Origin: Opitutales bacterium
GTDB lineage: Bacteria > Verrucomicrobiota > Verrucomicrobiia > Opitutales > Opitutaceae
Length of the DNA stretch: 46,357 nucleotides
Assembly: GCA_018700525.1 (NCBI GenBank)
Contig: JABITN010000071.1
Span: 1-46,357 of the forward strand
Reading direction: 5' to 3'
Part shown: positions 36,963 to 46,050 of the stretch, in pieces
Layout of the letters: each line of letters begins with the position of its first letter
How positions within the stretch are numbered: position 1 is the first letter of the stretch
Notes under the pieces: generated by a model
Told to the model about the DNA's origin: nothing
Databases searched by the model: none
The model's input: the letters and a program-made list of their open reading frames with translations, nothing else
Position numbers and translations under genes: made by a program

Positions 36963-39920
36963 TTACTCTCGAGTGAGAAATTCATCAGTGTTGAAAATGA
37001 TTTGAGCCACGTTGGTGTAGGAAGCGTACTCTTCCATAGCGATCGCCTCCGGAGCATCGCTCTCGCCCACAGTGGCCAAAGCGGCAGCATCATCCGGACT
37101 ATCTCGGTAATACGAACGGGATCGTTCTAGGGCCGTATTCAACGCGCCGGCTTCCACGTCACTCGGATCGCGACCCAAAGCCTGTCGAAACGCATAACTT
37201 AATCGAGTTTCATCAGTCTCGCCGCCGTAAGTCAGTATTCTCTCGGCAAACACTCGTGCCGCTTCGACGAAAGTCGGATCGTTAAGCGTCGTTAGCGCAT
37301 GGAGCGGCGTATTGGTTGTGGCACCTTTAACCTGACAAACTTGGCGATTCGGACTATCGAACATATTTGGCGGACCGATAGTACGACGCCAGAACGTGTA
37401 CAAGCTCCTTCGATACAGATCCGTTCCCGACGAAGGAGTATAGCTGAATTGTTCAAAGCTAAACTCGTGCCATAGGCCTTCCGGCTGATAGGGATAAACG
37501 GGACGCCCTCCCACATCCGTTCTCAATAGCCCGCTGGCAAACAAAGCCGAATCCCGAATCAACATTGCCGGAAGGCGAAACCGAGCGCCACGGGCAAGTA
37601 GTCGATTCTCAGGATCGACATCCACCAACTCGGGCCGCGCTTTGGAGCTCTGACGATAAGTCGCGCTCGTTACCATCAGACGGTGCATGTGTTTCATATC
37701 CCAGCCTGTTTCTACGAATTCCGTCGCCAGCCAATCAAGCAAAGCCGGATGCGAAGGCTGCTCGCCCTGAACTCCAAAATCTTCCGCTGTTTTCACCAAG
37801 CCCGTTCCAAAATGATGCTGCCAGTAACGATTGACGATCACCCGAGCGGTAAGCGGGTTTTCAGGCGAAACGAGCCATTCGGCTAGCCCAAGTCTATTCG
37901 ACGGTGCATCCGTATCCAAGTCGAACAACGCCTCCGGCGTTCCCGGCAACACGCTTTCGCCAGGAGATTCGTAGTCGCCGCGATTCAGGACAAAGGTCTC
38001 CCTTCGCTCCTCGCGTTCTTCCATAATCATGACCGCGACAATGCCCGCCTGAACCTTCTCCAACTGATTATTCAGCTGATTGATCGTTTTCTGAATAGCC
38101 TTCCATTCCTCAGGCGCGTCATTTTCCAAGTAATACCTACGCAAGGACGGATTCGTGCCATCCGAACCCTCTGTCACAGTGTTTCTCAATAGTAGAAATC
38201 GATTCCGATCCAAGGACTTCGGCGGATTCTCGCGAGTAATAATTTCCCACTTCACCTGAGCCGCCGCTATCTCCAACTCGGCCGCTTCGAGTTTTTCTTT
38301 CTCTGTTTGAATACGGGCTTTAAAATCATCCCGTTCTTTAGCTTGATCCTCCGTTGGAAGTTCGAGCACTGGTTCAGCTAGCATAATTCGATTAGCCCGG
38401 TAATCCGCCCTTCCGCCTTCCGGCACGTTATTAAAATAGGCGGAGAAACGATAGTAATCCTTTTGCGTCAATGCGTCGTATTTGTGATCGTGACATTGGG
38501 CGCAAGCCATGGTCATTCCTAGCCATGTCGTCGCCGTAGTATCCACTCTATCGAATACATAGTTATTTCGCTGCTCCTCCGGAATCGCTCCACCTTCGTT
38601 ATTGAGCATGTGATTGCGATTAAAGCTGGTCGCGATGAGCTGATCGTTCGTCGGTTCACCAAGTAGATCGCCCGCGATTTGTTCGATAGTGAACTGATCG
38701 AATGGCTTATTCTCATTCATCGAATCAACCACCCAATCCCGCCAAGGCCAGGCATGCCGATCGCCATCCTGCTGGAAGCCATTCGAGTCCGCATACCGTG
38801 CCGCATCCAGCCAGGGCAACGCCATACGCTCGCCGAAATGCGGCGATGCCAGCAAACGCTCGACTTGCCTTTCATAAGCACCAGAAAAAGTATCGCTTAA
38901 AAATGAAGCAATCTCCTCAGGCGTCGGAGGCAGGCCAATCAAATCCAAAGAAAGACGTCGTAGCAAGGTTCTGCGATCAGCTTCAGAAGACGGAGCGATA
39001 CTCTCTTCTTCAAGCCGCGACAATATAAACGAATCTATTGGATTACGCGTCCAATCGTAATTTTCCGGCTTAGGAACTTCGGAGCGAAGCGGCGAAATAA
39101 AGGCCCAATGTCCCTCGTATTCGGCTCCTTGCTCAATCCAACGCTCAAGAATTCGACGCTGCTCGGCGGTCACAACGCGTCCCGAATCCGGCGGCGGCAT
39201 AACATCCTCCTCGCTCTCTTCGAGCAATCGAAGAATCAATTCGCTCTCGGCTGCGTTACCGGGAGCAATCACTTGATAGCCATCCCGATCGCGTATCGCG
39301 TCTTCGAAAGAGTCCAAACGCAATTCGCCTTCACGCTTATTGGCATCGGGACCATGACAAAAAAAGCAATTCTCAGATAGAATGGAGCGGACATGGGCAT
39401 TAAACGTAACCGTTTCCGGGATACTGCCCTTCGATACGACCACACCTCCCTTTACCCGACCGGTTTTGGCTGGATGCACTACAGTCGCCGAGCCGATGCC
39501 AGGCATCTCGCGAGGCACTCCTTGCTTCGATTCGGTTTCAGTCGAATGGGCTAACGTCGGCCGAGATTCAACGATTCCATTCTCCGCTTTCCGCAGCGAG
39601 AAAACAAACACCCCAACCACCAGGGCTGCAGCTATCGGCCACACCGCAATTCGAGCGAATCGAGCCGGAAAAGAAAGAACTGGCGACAATGGAGGCTGTA
39701 AAAGTTCGTTTGCCAACCCGCGCGATTCAATGACATCCGTATACGGCAACTCTGTAGCAATTCGAATCGTATCCAAATAAATACGGGCCGCTTCCCTATC
39801 CGAACGAATCAACTCGTCCAATTCGTCTACCGCTTCAGCGTTATCTTCGCCATCTTCCAAGCGACTCGCGAGAATGGCGATGCGCCTGACTAAATCTTGG
39901 TTTTTTCGATTCGAGTCCAT
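36963..39920 (-). CDS. Anti-sigma-like / transmembrane / PSD1-DUF1549-DUF1553 fusion (pair 3)
   Basis: This 985-residue protein is unlike the other two PSD1 proteins because it has no signal peptide. Residues 1-65 (ending ELIRSDREAARIYLDTIRIATELPY) look like the short cytoplasmic helical domain of verrucomicrobial/planctomycete anti-sigma or FecR-type proteins. A transmembrane helix follows at 91-109 (IAVWPIAAALVVGVFVFSL), then a 60-residue linker. The periplasmic part has the haem site CFFCH (185-189), DUF1549 with CAQCHDHKYDA, a charged coiled-coil-like segment, and DUF1553. The frame is unbroken. It starts 18 bases after the ECF sigma gene and ends 12 bases before DUF1501. The layout suggests a membrane enzyme or sensor that holds the sigma factor and releases it on a periplasmic signal. 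Confidence 0.88.
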   Translation of the reverse strand: MDSNRKNQDLVRRIAILASRLEDGEDNAEAVDELDELIRSDREAARIYLDTIRIATELPYTDVIESRGLANELLQPPLSPVLSFPARFARIAVWPIAAALVVGVFVFSLRKAENGIVESRPTLAHSTETESKQGVPREMPGIGSATVVHPAKTGRVKGGVVVSKGSIPETVTFNAHVRSILSENCFFCHGPDANKREGELRLDSFEDAIRDRDGYQVIAPGNAAESELILRLLEESEEDVMPPPDSGRVVTAEQRRILERWIEQGAEYEGHWAFISPLRSEVPKPENYDWTRNPIDSFILSRLEEESIAPSSEADRRTLLRRLSLDLIGLPPTPEEIASFLSDTFSGAYERQVERLLASPHFGERMALPWLDAARYADSNGFQQDGDRHAWPWRDWVVDSMNENKPFDQFTIEQIAGDLLGEPTNDQLIATSFNRNHMLNNEGGAIPEEQRNNYVFDRVDTTATTWLGMTMACAQCHDHKYDALTQKDYYRFSAYFNNVPEGGRADYRANRIMLAEPVLELPTEDQAKERDDFKARIQTEKEKLEAAELEIAAAQVKWEIITRENPPKSLDRNRFLLLRNTVTEGSDGTNPSLRRYYLENDAPEEWKAIQKTINQLNNQLEKVQAGIVAVMIMEEREERRETFVLNRGDYESPGESVLPGTPEALFDLDTDAPSNRLGLAEWLVSPENPLTARVIVNRYWQHHFGTGLVKTAEDFGVQGEQPSHPALLDWLATEFVETGWDMKHMHRLMVTSATYRQSSKARPELVDVDPENRLLARGARFRLPAMLIRDSALFASGLLRTDVGGRPVYPYQPEGLWHEFSFEQFSYTPSSGTDLYRRSLYTFWRRTIGPPNMFDSPNRQVCQVKGATTNTPLHALTTLNDPTFVEAARVFAERILTYGGETDETRLSYAFRQALGRDPSDVEAGALNTALERSRSYYRDSPDDAAALATVGESDAPEAIAMEEYASYTNVAQIIFNTDEFLTRE

Positions 39921-39938
39921 TTTCCTATGTTCCCCAAT

Positions 39939-40487
39939 CTAATTAATCGAATCTCCCTTAAGGCGCACGCAGTCTAGCAACCGCCGCGACAAACGAGCGT
40001 ACGTTTTGTAGAGGGCTTCACGACTCCCTCGAAACTCGCCGCTCTCCGCAATTTCCGTCACCGTCAGCCCATCCCCATAGCGGCGTCCTAGCAAACGCGT
40101 CTCTTTCGGAGTCAATTTAGCCATACACTCGTCCAACGCCACTTGCCGATCCGATTCGCGCCCATCCCACGATCGCGCATCCGATGCAGCGCAATCCGCT
40201 ATCTTTTCCAAAGACTCGTCGCTCAACCGGGCCGCCGTCCGCTTACGCCGTTCCAAATAGGCCAACGATTGAAACCGAGCAAACGTCAAAGCCCACGGAC
40301 CAAACGGACGGTGGGCATCATACTCATGGAATTTCTTCCACATGGCCACTGATGCATCCTGAATAATTTCATCAACGTCCCGACAACCAGGAATCATCGA
40401 ACGGACCAAAGTTCTCATTTGCCGTTCGTGGGTTATGAGCAAGCGAGCAAACAAAGCTCCATCAGGGGCTGGGGGGTGGGGATCCAT
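39939..40487 (-). CDS. ECF-type RNA polymerase sigma factor (planctomycete/verrucomicrobial group)
   Basis: This 182-residue sigma factor has region 2 at about 10-85 (ARLLITHERQMRTLVRSMI, VDEIIQDASVAMWKKFHEYD, FGPWALTFARFQSLAYLERRK) and region 4 at about 115-178 (LTPKETRLLGRRYGDGLTVTEIAE, then SREALYKTYARLSRRLLDCV). It resembles the group found in Rhodopirellula and Verrucomicrobia whose partner anti-sigma gene lies directly downstream. Here that partner is fused to a PSD1 enzyme. It is the first gene of the operon. No clear ribosome-binding site precedes the ATG at 40487. Confidence 0.92.
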   Translation of the reverse strand: MDPHPPAPDGALFARLLITHERQMRTLVRSMIPGCRDVDEIIQDASVAMWKKFHEYDAHRPFGPWALTFARFQSLAYLERRKRTAARLSDESLEKIADCAASDARSWDGRESDRQVALDECMAKLTPKETRLLGRRYGDGLTVTEIAESGEFRGSREALYKTYARLSRRLLDCVRLKGDSIN

Positions 40488-40901
40488 TAAATCAAGGGTG
40501 TCTGTAAAAAATAAGTACGATATGAAACGAGACCAGGCGATCTCAAAACCAATCTTTCTCTGCTTCCATTAGGACCAGCTTACTTCCATTGGACAAATAC
40601 TTTCGACGAAGCCGACAATAAGATATCCTCGGGGAGCGATCAGTTCCAAAAACCTTTTTCCGACTCGTCGGAAATCCTTATTGGCTCGCGCAGCTAGACT
40701 CCTAGGCCGATGACTAAATGCTTAAACGTCATCTCTTCGCTAGGATGACTTCGCTGCGCGAAGTCAAAGAAAGATAGCTCGTGCCTCGCCAAATAAGGTC
40801 CCTCTCTTGGAGTGAGAACGACAAATGCCTAATCCCTTTACTCTATCACCCCAAACAAAGCGATCTTGCGCTTTCGTTTCCGACGTTTCAAAAACAACTC
40901 A
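40488..40901. promoter_or_regulatory. Divergent region upstream of the sigma-factor operon and a sulfatase gene
   Basis: This 414-base gap carries a 16-base inverted repeat, TTCCGAC-TC-GTCGGAA (40658-40673), and a small hairpin GACTTCG-CTGCG-CGAAGTC (40747-40765). Two related direct repeats of CTTCCATT-GGAC lie near 40563-40600. No coding frame looks real. The first inverted repeat is perfect and lies 170 bases before the sigma gene and 228 before the sulfatase, so it could be an operator for either. Confidence 0.4.
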
Positions 40902-42323
40902 ATGAACCCAATACGTCTCGTTCCCCTATTGATTCTAATCGCTACGCTGCCCCTTTCGGCAGCCGCCAAGAAACCCAACATTCTCCTCATTTGCATTGAT
41001 GACCTTAGACCCGAGCTCAACTGCTTCGGAGTCGACTACATCAAATCGCCGAACATCGACAAGCTTGCCTCCCAAGGACGCGCTTTCTACAAGCACTACG
41101 TTCAAGCTCCCACTTGCGGTGCATCGCGCTTCGCGCTCTTGACCGGTACGTACGGCAGCTCCAGCAATGCCGCCCTCTTCCAACGTGCCGAAAAACTCGC
41201 CGAAAACCCCAAGGCGTTCCAGCCCAGCATGCCGGCTTGGTTCCGCCAAAATGGCTACCGTACCGTATCCGTTGGCAAGGTATCGCACCACCCCGGCGGC
41301 CGAGGCGGCCCTGACTGGAATGACGAAGCCATTCCCGAAATGCCCGACTCCTGGGATCGCCACTTACTCGACGCCGGTCTCTGGCAACACCCACGCGGAT
41401 GGATGCACGGTCAAGCTCAAGGCGAGATTCGCGGCGATGCAACCCAAATGGACCTTATCCAAGCCTTCAAAGGTCCCGACACGATCTACCCAGACGGCAT
41501 CAATACCGAGAACGCGATCACGCAGTTGGACCTGCTCGCCGGCAAAGAATCCGACAAACCCTTCTTCCTCGCTTTCGGCATCCTCCGCCCGCACTTACCT
41601 TTCGGCGCCCCCAAAAAATACCTAGATCTTTACGAGGACGCAGAACTGCCAATTGTCCCACACCCAAAAAAACCAAACGGGAGAACCACCTGGCACAAGT
41701 CCGGCGAATTCTACAAGTACAATCGGAACAACCTCGATCCGAATACGAACGCCGAATACTCCCTCATCGTCCGTAAGCACTACGCCGCCTGCGTCAGCTA
41801 CGCGGACGCCCAAGTCGGACGCATCCTCGATCGCCTTGACGAGCTCAAATTGCGCGACAACACCATCGTCGTCCTCTGGGGCGATCACGGATGGCACCTC
41901 GGCGAACACTCCATCTGGGGCAAACATGCCCTCTTCGAAGAATCGCTTCGCTCGCCGCTCATCATCAGCTATCCTGGTATCCAGAACCCAGGCAAGCTTT
42001 CTCATTCCATGGTAGAAACCATTGATATTTTCCCAACGCTCACCGAGCTCGCAGGTCTCCCAAAGCCCAAATATTCCGATGGTGTATCGATAATTCCAAT
42101 ACTAAATTCGCCTACTGCTCCGGGTCACCATGCATACGGCTATTTTAGCAAAGGTTACGGAAAAACAATTCGTACCGAAACCCACCGTATGATCGCTCAC
42201 GAGGACGGTTACATTGAGCTCTATGATCATCGGACTCTGCAAGGCGAAACCCGCAACGTCGCCGAAGAACAGCCTAAACTCGTAAAAGATCTGCTCGCGA
42301 AAATCGCCACGCGATTCGAGTAG
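40902..42323 (+). CDS. S1-family sulfatase, iduronate-2-sulfatase-like (CGASR)
   Basis: This exported sulfatase has 473 residues from the ATG at 40902, which fits the leader ([21 protein letters not shown]); the frame extends 36 bases upstream. [11 protein letters not shown] supplies the metal Asp pair (D33, D34), CGASR (C72) the formylglycine site, and [30 protein letters not shown] the second active-site region. [20 protein letters not shown] ends the core. By motif it belongs with the iduronate-2-sulfatase-like group, as does the sulfatase at 10877-12469, though the two differ widely. It is divergent from the sigma-factor operon and upstream of the lactonase gene. Confidence 0.92.
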   Translation: MNPIRLVPLLILIATLPLSAAAKKPNILLICIDDLRPELNCFGVDYIKSPNIDKLASQGRAFYKHYVQAPTCGASRFALLTGTYGSSSNAALFQRAEKLAENPKAFQPSMPAWFRQNGYRTVSVGKVSHHPGGRGGPDWNDEAIPEMPDSWDRHLLDAGLWQHPRGWMHGQAQGEIRGDATQMDLIQAFKGPDTIYPDGINTENAITQLDLLAGKESDKPFFLAFGILRPHLPFGAPKKYLDLYEDAELPIVPHPKKPNGRTTWHKSGEFYKYNRNNLDPNTNAEYSLIVRKHYAACVSYADAQVGRILDRLDELKLRDNTIVVLWGDHGWHLGEHSIWGKHALFEESLRSPLIISYPGIQNPGKLSHSMVETIDIFPTLTELAGLPKPKYSDGVSIIPILNSPTAPGHHAYGYFSKGYGKTIRTETHRMIAHEDGYIELYDHRTLQGETRNVAEEQPKLVKDLLAKIATRFE

Positions 42324-42359
42324 TTTTTCATTCGTCCGTCGTCACTCAAACGTTTTTTT

Positions 42360-42431
42360 AACCGCAGAATACGCCGAGCACACAGAGAGCCTTCTAGCAC
42401 TGACTCAGCCATCTCGGCGTACTCTGCGGTT
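42360..42431. repeat. Palindromic repeat, ACCGCAGAATACGCCGAG type
   Basis: The two arms of about 19 bases (42360-42378 and 42413-42431) are complementary except for one position, with a 34-base interior. It follows the sulfatase stop by 36 bases. The AACCGCAGAGTACGCCGAG-like sequence is one I recall seeing as a recurring intergenic element in several verrucomicrobial and planctomycete genomes. It could also act as a bidirectional terminator: the bases before it are a run of T, and those after it are TTAAA. Confidence 0.65.
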
Positions 42432-42548
42432 TAAAGACATCTATATCTAAATTCATCGCTTTTTGTTTAGTTTGGGGATTCCCATATTACGAATACAACT
42501 TATTCACTTAGTATCTCTTTGAAATCCGTAAATCATTTTCTTTAAACT

Positions 42549-43517
42549 ATGAAGTCCAGCATGTTAGCCCAACCCAAAACCTTTCCAAACCACGAAGCGC
42601 TTCCCGCTGGGCATGACCGATCGGGATTCGAAATAATCGATCCTCGGTTCAAGGATTTCATTTTGGAGGGCTCGAAGGTAACGCACCACTGGCAAGGCGC
42701 CGAATGGTCGGAAGGCGCCGTCTACCTGCCTAAGACACAGGTAGTCGTTTGGTCCGATATTCCGAATAACCGAATGCTTCAATTCGATCCGCGAACCAAT
42801 GAAACGACTATTTTCAGAGAACCTTCAAACTTCACCAATGGAAATTGTACCGACAACGAAGGCCGTCTCATCACCGCAACTCACCTAACCCACTGCCTCT
42901 CCAGGACCGAACATGACGGCCAGGTCACTCTGCTCGTAGACAGGTACCAGGGCAATCGCCTAAACTCGCCCAACGACGTCGTCGTAAAATCCGACGATTC
43001 CATCTGGTTCACCGATCCTCCCTACGGCATACTATCCGACAGAGAAGGCGAAACGCGCGAATCGGAACAAAGCGGCAACCACGTCTACCGATTCTGCCCC
43101 GATTCCGCAGAACTTACAATCGTCGTCGACACGCTCGATCGCCCCAATGGACTCGCATTTTCACCAGACGAATCGGAACTTTATATTTCGGATACAGGAT
43201 CCCCCAGTCGAATGTACGCATTCGATGTCAATTCGGACGGTTCGACACTCACCAACAAGCGAGACTTCATCAAAGTCTCGCCTGGGGTCTCAGATGGATT
43301 CCGATGCGATACCGAGGGCAACATCTGGACTAGTGCAGCGGACGGAATTCAGTGTTTCTCCTCAAAGGGGGAATTACTCGGAAAGGTGCGCGTACCCGAA
43401 ACGCGCTGTGCAAACTGCTGCTTTGGTGGCCCCGAAGGCGATATTCTCTACATCGCCGGAGACACATCCCTCTACTCGGTCAAACTCGCCGCAAAAGGTG
43501 CTCAATACTCGAAGTAA
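42549..43517 (+). CDS. SMP-30/gluconolactonase-type lactonase
   Basis: This 322-residue cytoplasmic six-bladed propeller opens sugar-acid lactones with a divalent metal. The metal ligands can be placed at E55 (EWSEGAVY), N142 (LNSPNDVVV), N200 (RPNGLAFSPDE) and D249 (VSDGFRCD), all in their usual settings, and IWFTDPPYG is conserved. No leader is present. In the uronate dehydrogenase route such an enzyme would hydrolyse galactaro-lactone to galactarate, the substrate of GarD encoded 22 kb away. Alternatively it works on glucono- or galactonolactone, feeding a DgoD-type enzyme. It is preceded by a palindromic repeat and a gap with no clear promoter. Confidence 0.9.
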   Translation: MKSSMLAQPKTFPNHEALPAGHDRSGFEIIDPRFKDFILEGSKVTHHWQGAEWSEGAVYLPKTQVVVWSDIPNNRMLQFDPRTNETTIFREPSNFTNGNCTDNEGRLITATHLTHCLSRTEHDGQVTLLVDRYQGNRLNSPNDVVVKSDDSIWFTDPPYGILSDREGETRESEQSGNHVYRFCPDSAELTIVVDTLDRPNGLAFSPDESELYISDTGSPSRMYAFDVNSDGSTLTNKRDFIKVSPGVSDGFRCDTEGNIWTSAADGIQCFSSKGELLGKVRVPETRCANCCFGGPEGDILYIAGDTSLYSVKLAAKGAQYSK

Positions 43518-43609
43518 AGCCTCAGATCGTCGCAGTTGACCACGAAGATGTGCTGACGCCGAGCCTTGCAATCTCCACGAACGCGGCTATCAGCTTCCTA
43601 GGTATTAAA

Positions 43610-44797
43610 ATGAAATATCTTCCGCTTTCGATTATTGCGCTCTTCACAGGCCTCGCTCTCGCAGGTTGCAACACCACTTCTTCGCCAGCGAGTCCCTCGC
43701 CCACAACTCCACCCGTCTCCGAAGGAGAACCGAAACAAGCGACTTCCAATGAGGCCTACGTATTCGGTTGGGGCAACCTACCCGCCAACATTGCCGATCC
43801 CAGAGGCGGGACCACAACCGGGACACCTGTCACCTTCCCTAAGCCTCGAGAGCTTCCCTTGGCTTCAATCGTTAGCGCCACGAATTCCTTCAAAAAAGAC
43901 CGCGCCGCAATTCTGTCATTATCAGGCGACTACAAAGCGAGCTTCCACTTTCTGGAAACAATGGGGCTCTTCTCGGAGCACAAACCCGTTCGCCCCTACC
44001 ACTCCTGGACCACCGAGCAAGTCCGCATCCTCGAAGACTCCGGCAACTTCATCAGCCTACAGCACACACTCGTCATGTACTTCCATGAGGAGGACGGCTC
44101 AGTTATGGGGCCTATGGTGATGAAACACTGGAGACAGGACTGGACGTACGAAGACACCGACCTGCACACGTTTCGCGGTTCAGGAACCTGGGAACGCGAA
44201 ACGCGCCCTCCCGAATCGGTAAAAGGCGCCTGGTCGCAAGCAGTTTGGCAAGTAGACGACTCTCCCCGCTACGAAGCGATCGGTCGCTGGACCCACGAAG
44301 GCAATCGCTCCGTCTGGACCGGCGAAAATTCCTGGCGACCGCTCCCTCGTCGCGAGTACAGCGTTCGAGACGACTATAGCGTCATGGAAGGCTTTCATCG
44401 TATAGCCATCACCCCTACCGGTTGGGTTCACGAACAAAACAACTGGAAACGAGTCACCGGCGACGCGTCCAAAGCCAAAGACTACCGAGGACACGAACTC
44501 GGCATAGACCGCTACGAATTGATTACCAGCCCCAGCTTAGCGGCGGCTGACGTATACTGGAGCATGACAGGGCCCTATTGGGCCGCAGTACGAACCGCCT
44601 GGAATGCCGTTTACGCCAAACGCGATCGCTTTGCTCTCGAAACGAAATACGAAAACCGGAGCCAATTCGAGTACCACTTCGAATACGCCGGAAAACTGGA
44701 CGCCGGAGAATCGTGGAATCCCGAAGCAGGCGCCCAATTCGCCCGCGATACGATCGAGAGCTTTCTAAGCGATCAAACATCGAGCTCTCGCTACTAG
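43610..44797 (+). CDS. DUF6607-like lipoprotein
   Basis: This protein of 395 residues from the ATG at 43610 has a lipoprotein leader (KYLPLSIIALFTGLALAGC, with Cys 20 as the lipid site). The frame extends upstream into the lactonase gene but that part is out of phase with it. A Ser/Thr/Pro-rich linker follows, then a mature domain rich in Trp and Tyr with HTLVMYFHEE, MKHWRQDWTYE, GTWERE, YEAIGRWTHEGNRSVWTGENSWRPLPRREYSVRDDY and a C-terminal helix. This resembles the DUF6607 family, whose function I do not know. It follows the lactonase gene by 92 bases on the same strand. No catalytic motif was recognised. Confidence 0.7.
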   Translation: MKYLPLSIIALFTGLALAGCNTTSSPASPSPTTPPVSEGEPKQATSNEAYVFGWGNLPANIADPRGGTTTGTPVTFPKPRELPLASIVSATNSFKKDRAAILSLSGDYKASFHFLETMGLFSEHKPVRPYHSWTTEQVRILEDSGNFISLQHTLVMYFHEEDGSVMGPMVMKHWRQDWTYEDTDLHTFRGSGTWERETRPPESVKGAWSQAVWQVDDSPRYEAIGRWTHEGNRSVWTGENSWRPLPRREYSVRDDYSVMEGFHRIAITPTGWVHEQNNWKRVTGDASKAKDYRGHELGIDRYELITSPSLAAADVYWSMTGPYWAAVRTAWNAVYAKRDRFALETKYENRSQFEYHFEYAGKLDAGESWNPEAGAQFARDTIESFLSDQTSSSRY

Positions 44798-45015
44798 ACC
44801 GATCAAAGAGACGTACTTTATAGGAAAAGGGAAAAATGCACTCCAGGTGAAGCCCAATATTGGCTATGCAATCCTTTGGCACTTTTTTCCCGGAATCCTC
44901 CTCAAAAGCTTACCAAGATCGACTCGCGACAGTTTGCCTCTGGCAAGCCTGAGGCCCCCTCTGTTTTATCATTAGCACTTCCCTATCGATCCTGATTTTA
45001 GATTAACGCAATTCC

Positions 45016-46050
45016 TCAAACCTTAAGATCAGGAAGCGTCTCCCCTTCCTCCCAAACGCCATCCACTTGCGTTCCGGTTATGACATCGCTAGGACCTTTC
45101 ACGTTTCGGTGAAGCAGATTGTTCAACGCATCAACTGCCATCGCTCCAAGCACATCCCTTCGATGTTTTATACCTGTGGCATTTTCAATATCGTCATTCA
45201 CATTTAGACTGACGTATCCAATATCTCTTGGAGTTTCTAAACCCTCAGCTGCAAGAGCCTCATGAAAATGAGCGCTGCGATTGATAACCGCATCTGGTTT
45301 ATAGCGCTTAAGCCAATCGCGAATCATCGCCACTTCCTGATCACCCTCTATTTCCAGAATTGGGATCGGATCCTCATTATCCAGGTTGCGAGAACATCCA
45401 TACAAATGGGCAGCCTCCCACTGATGTTTCCAACGCAAAGCAAACTCGCGACCGACGATCAACCCAACTCGGCTATAGCCACGCTCTGATAAGATTTCCC
45501 AACAACGCGTCATATCCATGTAGTGATTTTGCACTACATGATGAAAATATGCATAATTAGAAGGTCGACTCACCGTGACCACCGAAAAATGATTCCAATC
45601 CATATCGAGGACTTCGTCATTATCCTCGAATGGCGCCAAAACCAAACCGCGAATGCCTCTCACTTTCAAAATCTGAGTAAACCGCTTCGGTGATGCTCCT
45701 TCTTCGCGAGCCCAGAAGATCTGCAAAGTATAACCCAACTCCATCGCTCGTTCCTTCGCTCCCCGAATCACTTCCTTCGATTGCTCACGCTGAGACCAAC
45801 TGTCTCGTTCGCTCCAATTGGTCACCAGCCCGATAACCGAAAAATCCGACCGCACTTTCAATCGAGTCCGATAGGCTGAAAGAGCCGACAACGCCGGATC
45901 AGGAGCATAACCCATGTCGCGAGCCACTCGCTTCACACGTTCCACCGTCTTAGCCGCGATGGTGCCATCATTCTTCAAGGCCATCGAAACTGCAGACACG
46001 CTAAGCCCTGCTTCTTTAGCAATGTCCTTCAGGCGTACTCGCTTTTCCAT
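45016..46050 (-). CDS. LacI-family transcriptional regulator
   Basis: This regulator has 344 residues from the ATG at 46050 (the frame extends to a TTG at 46068). The N-terminal helix-turn-helix is textbook: VRLKDIAKEAGLSVSAVSMALKNDGTIAAKTVERVKRVARDMGYAPDP. The hinge follows, then a periplasmic-binding-protein-like domain with VIGLVTNW, a GIRGLVLAPF segment, GYSRVGLIVG and PRDIGYVSLNVND. The effector is unknown; in this setting a sugar or sugar acid is expected. It is convergent with the lipoprotein gene and faces away from the catabolic genes. An inverted repeat TGAAAC...GTTTCA at 46126-46148 lies in front and may be its own operator. Confidence 0.93.
   Translation of the reverse strand: MEKRVRLKDIAKEAGLSVSAVSMALKNDGTIAAKTVERVKRVARDMGYAPDPALSALSAYRTRLKVRSDFSVIGLVTNWSERDSWSQREQSKEVIRGAKERAMELGYTLQIFWAREEGASPKRFTQILKVRGIRGLVLAPFEDNDEVLDMDWNHFSVVTVSRPSNYAYFHHVVQNHYMDMTRCWEILSERGYSRVGLIVGREFALRWKHQWEAAHLYGCSRNLDNEDPIPILEIEGDQEVAMIRDWLKRYKPDAVINRSAHFHEALAAEGLETPRDIGYVSLNVNDDIENATGIKHRRDVLGAMAVDALNNLLHRNVKGPSDVITGTQVDGVWEEGETLPDLKV

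Noticed and set aside
44936-44955. GCCTC...GAGGC hairpin between the lipoprotein and LacI genes
   Set aside because: The stem has only five pairs and the following TTTT is 10 bases away, so it is too weak to call as a terminator.
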